Source: Anaerolineales bacterium (GTDB taxonomy: Bacteria; Chloroflexota; Anaerolineae; Anaerolineales; Villigracilaceae). From it: a DNA stretch of 64,000 nucleotides. The notes beneath the pieces are model-generated. The model was given only the letters and a program-made list of their open reading frames with translations, did no database searches and was not told where the DNA came from. How positions within the stretch are numbered: position 1 is the first letter of the stretch; each line of letters starts with the position of its first letter. The position numbers and the translations under genes are program-made. The stretch is from the NCBI GenBank assembly GCA_014860745.1, contig JACZJC010000010.1, positions 57,435-121,434 on the forward strand. Reading direction: 5' to 3'. Below are positions 58,927-64,000 of the stretch, piece by piece.

Positions 58927-59802
58927 ATGAAAGGAATTATCTTGGCAGGCGGGCGCGGGACGCGCTTGTATCCATTAACTCTCGCGACCAGCAAGCAAAT
59001 GCTGCCGGTGTATGATAAGCCCATGATCTACTATCCCCTGTCCATGCTCATGCTGGCGGGGATACGAGATATATTGATCATCAGCACTCCGGAAGACTTG
59101 CCGGTGATCAGACGATTATTGGGGGATGGAAAACCCTGGGGCTTGCAATTCTCCTATGCCGAACAGGCAGAACCGCGCGGGCTGGCGGACGCTTTTTTGG
59201 TGGGCAGGGAATTTATTGCCGGGGAACGCGTCTGCCTGATTTTGGGTGACAACATCTTTTTTGGCCAGGGGCTGCCCACTCAGCTACAATCGGCGGCGGC
59301 TCTGGAGCAGGGCGCGTTGATTTTCGCTTACCCGGTGCAAGACCCGCAAAGATACGGCGTGGTGGAATTCGACGCCCAGGGGAAAGCCGTCAGCCTCGAA
59401 GAAAAGCCGCAGAAGCCCCGCTCTCATTACGCGGTGCCGGGCTTGTATTTTTATGATGAACGGGTTGTGAAATTTGCCGAGTCTTTGAAACCCTCTGCGC
59501 GCGGCGAGATTGAAATTACTGATTTGAACCGTATCTATTTGGATATGGGGGAGTTACAAGTCACACCCTTTGGGCGCGGCGTGGCCTGGCTGGACGCCGG
59601 GACGCACGAATCCCTGCTCCAGGCGGCAAATTTTGTGCAGGCTGTGGAAGACCGCCAGGGACTGATGATCTCGTCTCCGGAGGAGATTGCCTATCGCAGA
59701 GGATTTATCGGCCGTGAACAACTCAAGAATCTGGCGCAGAAAATGGGGAACAATAACTATAGCGGCTACTTGATGCGGCTGGCTGAGGAAAATAAAAAAT
59801 AA
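58927..59802 (+). CDS. rmlA: Glucose-1-phosphate thymidylyltransferase
   Basis: A 291-residue nucleotidyltransferase joining dTTP and glucose 1-phosphate, the first step to dTDP-rhamnose. Signature [20 protein letters not shown] with catalytic Arg and Lys, [28 protein letters not shown] and [19 protein letters not shown]. Short-type length matches RmlA. Synonym rfbA. Confidence 0.95.
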   Translation: MKGIILAGGRGTRLYPLTLATSKQMLPVYDKPMIYYPLSMLMLAGIRDILIISTPEDLPVIRRLLGDGKPWGLQFSYAEQAEPRGLADAFLVGREFIAGERVCLILGDNIFFGQGLPTQLQSAAALEQGALIFAYPVQDPQRYGVVEFDAQGKAVSLEEKPQKPRSHYAVPGLYFYDERVVKFAESLKPSARGEIEITDLNRIYLDMGELQVTPFGRGVAWLDAGTHESLLQAANFVQAVEDRQGLMISSPEEIAYRRGFIGREQLKNLAQKMGNNNYSGYLMRLAEENKK

Positions 59803-59816
59803 TTGCAGGGAACAAT

Positions 59817-60662
59817 ATGTTGAATCATGATGATCAGTTCGTAAGCCACTTCGATGCTTCGAAAAAAAGTAATCTGGCAGAGTTTGTTTCAAGAAATATT
59901 CGCGAGGTTGTTGTTTATCGGTATGCCTTGTTTAATTTTGTCAACACGAATCTCAGCTCGCGGTACCGCCGTTCGACGCTCGGCTTCCTATGGAGTTTGT
60001 TAAACCCATTGTTCACAATGATCATCATGGCTGTTGTTTTCTCGTCACTTTACAAGCTGCCGTTTTCTCAGTTTAGTTTGTATTTATTTAGCGGTCTCCT
60101 GCCCTGGAATTTAATCACCTCCAGCATGGTGGGCGGATCCATGTCCATCATCCTCGCTGAAGGTTATTTAAAAAAAATATATATTCCGAAAATAATATTC
60201 CCATTGGTGACATTGGGGGTTGAAGTGACTAATTTTTTATTTAGCCTGGTCAGTCTATTTGTTCTGGCTCTTTTTTTTGGAGCGAAGTTTGGCTGGAGCC
60301 TGTTGCTGCTCCCGGTTGCGCTTTTGTTGTTATCTCTGTTTCTATTCGGTATTATCATGACGCTTAGCATCATGACGGTGTTTTTTCGCGATCTGTCCCA
60401 TATTTTACAAATTGGTTTGCTTGGCTTATTTTACCTAACGCCCATTATCTATCCAATTTCAATGCTTTCCGAGCGTTTGTTGGGTTTTATTAAATTCAAT
60501 CCGTTTTATTCCTTCATTACCCTTTTCCATATAATAGTGTACGAATCGAAACCGCCGGGTTCGATTGAATGGCTGGTTTGCGCCGGGTTAGCCACTGCCA
60601 GTATGCTGCTTGGAACCGTTGTGTTTCAATTGTATGAGAAAGAGGTTATCTACCGCTTATGA
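59817..60662 (+). CDS. wzm: ABC-2 type polysaccharide export permease
   Basis: A 281-residue membrane protein with a cytosolic N-terminus and six hydrophobic helices. RYRRSTLGFLWSLLNPL is the amphipathic interface motif of Wzm/TagG permeases, and FRDLSHILQIGLLGLFYLTPIIYP a late conserved block. It pairs with the ATPase whose ATG overlaps its stop (ATGA), to export an O-antigen or teichoic-type glycan. Local AT content is somewhat higher than in the rml genes, common for surface glycan transporters. Confidence 0.9.
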   Translation: MLNHDDQFVSHFDASKKSNLAEFVSRNIREVVVYRYALFNFVNTNLSSRYRRSTLGFLWSLLNPLFTMIIMAVVFSSLYKLPFSQFSLYLFSGLLPWNLITSSMVGGSMSIILAEGYLKKIYIPKIIFPLVTLGVEVTNFLFSLVSLFVLALFFGAKFGWSLLLLPVALLLLSLFLFGIIMTLSIMTVFFRDLSHILQIGLLGLFYLTPIIYPISMLSERLLGFIKFNPFYSFITLFHIIVYESKPPGSIEWLVCAGLATASMLLGTVVFQLYEKEVIYRL

Positions 60663-61411
60663 GCGCTTTCATCGAACTCGACCAGGTGTCTGTTAAATTC
60701 AGGATCTATCATAATCCGAACCCTTCGCTAAAGGATGCCGTGGTAAATTGGTTTACGGGGAACAAAAAACTTAATGATTACCGGGATTTTTTTGCCCTTC
60801 ATGAAATAGCGTTGAAGATTAATCCGGGGGATAGAGTGGGTCTGATTGGGTTAAATGGGGCCGGGAAATCGACCCTCTTAAAAACGATTTCAGGGATCTA
60901 CAAGCCGCATCAGGGAAAAATATCGATCAAAGGCAGGATTACACCCCTCATGGAGTTGGGGGCTGGTTTTGACCCTGAGCAAACCGGCAGGAAGAATATA
61001 TATTTGAATGGAGCGTTGTTGGGATTTTCTCCCGACGAAATGAAGGTGAAAGAGCTTGAGATTTCAGAATTCTCGGAACTGAATGATTTTTTGGATTTGC
61101 CCGTGAAGTACTATTCCAGCGGCATGTACGGACGGCTGGCATTCTCAATCGCAGCGGTAACAGATCCGGAAATCCTGATGATCGACGAAGTATTTGCGAC
61201 GGGGGATGGTCACTTTGTAGAGAAAAGCACGCAGCGCATCCAGCAAATGGTCGAAAAATCCAGTATTCTTGTGGTGGTCTCTCATAATATTGATCAGATC
61301 CGCCGCTTATGCAACCGCATCATTTTTTTGGACCATGGAAATGTCATCGCCGATGGCGGCCCGGAAATGGTGATCGAACAATACCAGCAGAAGCTTGCAA
61401 GTATAAAATGA
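60659..61411 (+). CDS. wzt: ABC-2 polysaccharide export ATPase
   Basis: A 250-residue ATPase. Walker A GLNGAGKSTLL, ITPLMELGAGFDPEQTGRKNIYLNG (Wzt/TagH block), signature YYSSGMYGRLAFSIA and Walker B ILMIDEVFATGD followed by SHN. It lacks the C-terminal carbohydrate-binding domain of some Wzt proteins, so glycan export would not depend on a recognised end cap. Overlaps wzm and rmlD by 4 bases each. Confidence 0.92.
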   Translation: MSAFIELDQVSVKFRIYHNPNPSLKDAVVNWFTGNKKLNDYRDFFALHEIALKINPGDRVGLIGLNGAGKSTLLKTISGIYKPHQGKISIKGRITPLMELGAGFDPEQTGRKNIYLNGALLGFSPDEMKVKELEISEFSELNDFLDLPVKYYSSGMYGRLAFSIAAVTDPEILMIDEVFATGDGHFVEKSTQRIQQMVEKSSILVVVSHNIDQIRRLCNRIIFLDHGNVIADGGPEMVIEQYQQKLASIK

Positions 61412-62295
61412 TCAATCGAAATATATTGCTGTTTGCAAAAAACGGGCAACTGGGCTGGGAATTAAACCGGACTTTAATGCCCTTGGGGAACTTGACGGCC
61501 GTGGGGGCATCGGATGCTGATTTTGAGGATGCGGATGCCGTCCTGGAAGTAATCCGAAGGGTGCAACCCGCCATTCTCATCAACCCGGCGGCGTATACGG
61601 CGGTGGACAAAGCTGAGGTTGAAAAGGAACGCGCGCATAGAATCAATGCGGTGATGCCCGGTATCCTGGCCGGGGAGGCGAAGCGGCTGGGAGCCGTTTT
61701 CATCCACTATTCCACTGATTATGTTTTTGACGGCACAAAGACCTCCGCTTATACCGAAGATGACCCGACGAATCCGCTCAACGTGTATGGTCAAAGTAAA
61801 TTGAAAGGCGAGCAGGCCATCGGTCAGGTGGGAGGCGCGTATGTCATCCTGCGGACGAGCTGGGTGTACAGTTTGCGGGGGGACAGTTTCGTCACTAAAG
61901 CATTGTCCTGGGCGAGGAAGCAGGATACCTTGAGAATTGTCACCGATCAGATTGGGAGCCCCACCTGGGCGCGGTCTTTGGCGGAGATCTCGGCGGCGAT
62001 GGTTGCGCGTAGTTTAGCGGATTCGGAGAAGTATTTTTCAGAACGAAGCGGCGTTTATCATCTGGCCGGGTCTGGGAGTGTCTCGCGCTTTGATTTTACA
62101 CGCGCCATTCTGGATTTGGACCCCCGCGCGGGGGAGCAGAAAGTAAAAAAACTCGAAGCCGCCTTAACCGCGGAATTTCCCAGCGCCGCCCGCCGCCCGC
62201 TCTTTACCGCCCTGGATTGTTCGCGCTTCGAGAAGGTTTTTGGCCTGCGGATGCCGGGTTGGGGAGAGTCTCTCAAAAGAGCAATGGAAGAATAA
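61408..62295 (+). CDS. rmlD: dTDP-4-dehydrorhamnose reductase
   Basis: A 295-residue NAD(P)-dependent reductase, the last step to dTDP-L-rhamnose. NGQLGWELNRTL is the nucleotide loop, STDYVFDGT and YGQSKLKGEQA the catalytic Tyr/Lys region, and RTSWVYS the conserved block. ATG 61408 overlaps the wzt stop. No glycosyltransferase is seen in the operon before the 196-bp gap, so the glycan assembly genes must lie elsewhere. Confidence 0.93.
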   Translation: MINRNILLFAKNGQLGWELNRTLMPLGNLTAVGASDADFEDADAVLEVIRRVQPAILINPAAYTAVDKAEVEKERAHRINAVMPGILAGEAKRLGAVFIHYSTDYVFDGTKTSAYTEDDPTNPLNVYGQSKLKGEQAIGQVGGAYVILRTSWVYSLRGDSFVTKALSWARKQDTLRIVTDQIGSPTWARSLAEISAAMVARSLADSEKYFSERSGVYHLAGSGSVSRFDFTRAILDLDPRAGEQKVKKLEAALTAEFPSAARRPLFTALDCSRFEKVFGLRMPGWGESLKRAMEE

Positions 62296-62491
62296 GGGAT
62301 GGCAACTCTTCTTCTGGATGAAGGCAATTACAAATATGAAAGCATTAACGGTGTATTAATACTTTTGTGCAGACGGAATTGCAAGGTTTACCGGGATAAG
62401 AGTGTTTTATAATAATATTGAATTGTTTGTTTACCCATAGGTGCAAAGTTCAGTCGAAAGTTGTTCGGTTATAGAAAAGGCAAGGTTTATT

Positions 62492-64000
62492 ATGAAACAA
62501 ATACAAAAACAAAAACTCCTGGCAGGGGTGGTGCGCGGGTTTCGAATCGTTCTTGCGAGTGTGTTTATCTTCTCGCTGGGAATTGCGATTCCCGCCCAGG
62601 CCGCCGACGAACCCGATCTTGTGATTTTAACCTACGAACTTCGCAATGCGGCAAACAATGCTGTCATTACTGCGCCGAATGCCAATGAGGCCTTTTATAT
62701 TCGTATGACGATTAAAAATCAAGGCACGGCGGCTACAGGCCTCTTTTACCCCGGTGTATTTATAGATGATAAACCCAATTACGGACCTGATACAAATCCA
62801 TTTGGCAGGTTGTCGGATTGGAGCGGCTATCGCATAACACCTGCGGGTTCTGTTGATGGAGAGGGCTGCGTTTATTACGACCCGACAAATTCCATCGATC
62901 CTCTTACAACTCCTGTAGATGCAGAACGTGGGAATTACACCCGGTCACAATTCAATGATGCGCTGGACCCTGACACCGTAGTAATCGTGGATGTGTATAT
63001 CGGTTACCCGGATACCGAGCCGGAATATCAGGATCCTAGTTACGATCCTTACCGCACTGGCCTACCCCCAGGTTTTTATAACATTTACCTTTATGCAGAC
63101 CCCAACTGTTCCGGCGGCGATACGGAAAGCAACGAGACGAATAATTCGTATATGCCGATTAGCTTGAATTTGGGCGGCATCGCGAGCGGTCCTACTGATG
63201 TAGATGTGACAATTGCCGGTACATCGAGGGGAACCTACCATATGGACCCCGGCATGAGCCAGGTGGTGAAGTACACGCTCGATGGGGGGCCGGTGGAGAT
63301 CAGCAGCAATAATGGGATAGGGATCATCGCCTCATTGAATCAATGGAGACGGCCGACGCCGGACGGCGGCTGGACCGGGGTGGCGCAATCCATGGCGCTG
63401 CCGGTTTCACAGATCTCGAACAGCTATGTCATTCCACGCTACAACGGCACCGATCCCACTTTGTACAATGCCGTCCTGATGGCCAACGTCGACACGGTGC
63501 CCAGAACGATCACGGTGAAGATCGGCGGAACCGTGATGGGATCCTATCTCCTGGGACCCTCCGACAGCCGCTTTGAAGTCTATTATGTTACGGGAGGCCC
63601 GCTGGTTGTGAGCAGCGATGTGGGGGCGAAAATCGTCGCCTCGCTGTACGAGCTGAAAAGGGCGGAAGGTGTCGGTGAGTACAATGGTCAATCGGAGATG
63701 ATGGGTCTGCCCTCGACCCAGGTATCTGACAAATACCTGATCCCGATCTATTTTGGAAACTGGCCGCTTTACCTGGATGCCTCGCTGGCATTCGCGAATG
63801 TGGATACGATCGCCACCACGGTAACAGTGAAGATCGCCGGAGTAACCCAGGGAACATACGTCATGCAGCCAAGCACCAGCATGGTCGTGAGGTACACCCT
63901 GGATGGCGGTCCGGTGGAGATCAGCAGCAACAATGGAGCCAAGATCGTGGCCTCGTTGAACCAATGGCGCCGGCCGGCGCCCATAGGCGGCTGGACGGGG
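62492..64000 (+). CDS. Secreted repeat protein with CARDB-like N-terminus (3' truncated by the window edge)
   Basis: At least 503 residues, open to the right edge. A signal peptide (VRGFRIVLASVFIFSLGIAIPAQAADE, cut likely after AQA) is followed by a CARDB-like beta-sandwich (DLVILTYELRN, FYIRMTIKNQGTAATG, ETNNSYMP). From about residue 240 come modules of about 105 residues: VTIAGTSRGTYHMDPG, KYTLDGGPVEISSNNG, IASLNQWRRP, then SYVIPRYNG or KYLIPIYFG. Two full modules and part of a third are visible; one carries EMMGLPSTQVSDKYLIP. Domains of this type are common on Anaerolineae cell surfaces; ligand unknown. Only a weak RBS (AAGG) precedes ATG 62492. The gene follows the rhamnose/export operon, so it might be a surface protein decorated by that glycan. 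Confidence 0.8.
   Translation, partial: MKQIQKQKLLAGVVRGFRIVLASVFIFSLGIAIPAQAADEPDLVILTYELRNAANNAVITAPNANEAFYIRMTIKNQGTAATGLFYPGVFIDDKPNYGPDTNPFGRLSDWSGYRITPAGSVDGEGCVYYDPTNSIDPLTTPVDAERGNYTRSQFNDALDPDTVVIVDVYIGYPDTEPEYQDPSYDPYRTGLPPGFYNIYLYADPNCSGGDTESNETNNSYMPISLNLGGIASGPTDVDVTIAGTSRGTYHMDPGMSQVVKYTLDGGPVEISSNNGIGIIASLNQWRRPTPDGGWTGVAQSMALPVSQISNSYVIPRYNGTDPTLYNAVLMANVDTVPRTITVKIGGTVMGSYLLGPSDSRFEVYYVTGGPLVVSSDVGAKIVASLYELKRAEGVGEYNGQSEMMGLPSTQVSDKYLIPIYFGNWPLYLDASLAFANVDTIATTVTVKIAGVTQGTYVMQPSTSMVVRYTLDGGPVEISSNNGAKIVASLNQWRRPAPIGGWTG

Noticed and set aside
62296..62491. c-di-GMP (GEMM) riboswitch before the secreted repeat protein
   Set aside because: GTGCAAAG and GAAAG are reminiscent, but the flanking stems and conserved blocks of the aptamer are missing. 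TATAAT at 62408 lacks a suitable -35; the 196-bp gap holds no feature I can support.

Overview
The window most resembles a chromosome segment of an Anaerolineae-type member of the Chloroflexota. This is inferred from very large GAF/PAS histidine kinases, a secreted protein built of modules with an EMMGLP signature, a small membrane protein with a run of four cysteines, a tungsten-type aldehyde ferredoxin oxidoreductase set, and abundant short degenerate repeats. No rRNA or other marker gene is present, so the assignment is tentative.

Layout. 1-8.8 kb: the end of a possible GGDEF-like gene, then an operon of an 11-GAF histidine kinase, a single-domain response regulator and an alpha/beta hydrolase. 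8.85-13.6 kb: a thiamine operon with a near-consensus promoter, a TPP riboswitch with its own terminator, thiN, and the thiBPQ importer. 13.5-18.1 kb: DUF402, a 52-residue membrane protein, DUF4126, DUF2085, phosphofructokinase and an M29 aminopeptidase. 18.3-22.3 kb: a tungstopterin island of radical SAM maturase, two MoaD-like proteins and a convergent AOR. 22.5-25.2 kb: a two-domain sugar-type oxidoreductase and a NUDIX protein. 25.2-27.0 kb: an AT-rich gene encoding TIR, an unknown region and a GHKL-like ATPase domain, the strongest candidate for an undescribed (probably defence) protein. 27.2-30.6 kb: a likely hydroxyproline catabolic cluster. 30.6-38.9 kb: NHL lipoprotein, MFS exporter, GT1 glycosyltransferase, methyltransferases, R2lox, a CorA transporter with a possible leader peptide, and SMP-30. 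38.9-53.3 kb: a cupin-like gene and five minus-strand signalling genes (HD-GYP, LuxR regulator, REC-kinase, and two PAS hybrid kinases, one of 2579 residues). 53.5-57.1 kb: YgjP-like metallopeptidase, tRNA-CAU, REC-GGDEF, azlCD and tpx. 57.2-62.3 kb: rmlC-rmlB-rmlA-wzm-wzt-rmlD for dTDP-rhamnose and ABC export of a surface glycan. 62.5 kb to the edge: a secreted repeat protein that runs off the window.

A feature that cuts across annotation is a set of short arrays of degenerate 7-nt tandem repeats (occasionally 8 or 9 nt) between 9.3 and 34.3 kb. They lie between genes, often at the start or stop codon, and also inside reading frames (thiN, thiP, the two-domain oxidoreductase) without breaking them. 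There are also two 87-89 bp elements with palindromic inverted ends (REPIN-like), GTAG-led GC-rich hairpins, and two in-frame copies of a CCCTTCGACAAGCTCAGG-type palindromic repeat. All statements rest on reading the sequence by eye; no database search was possible.
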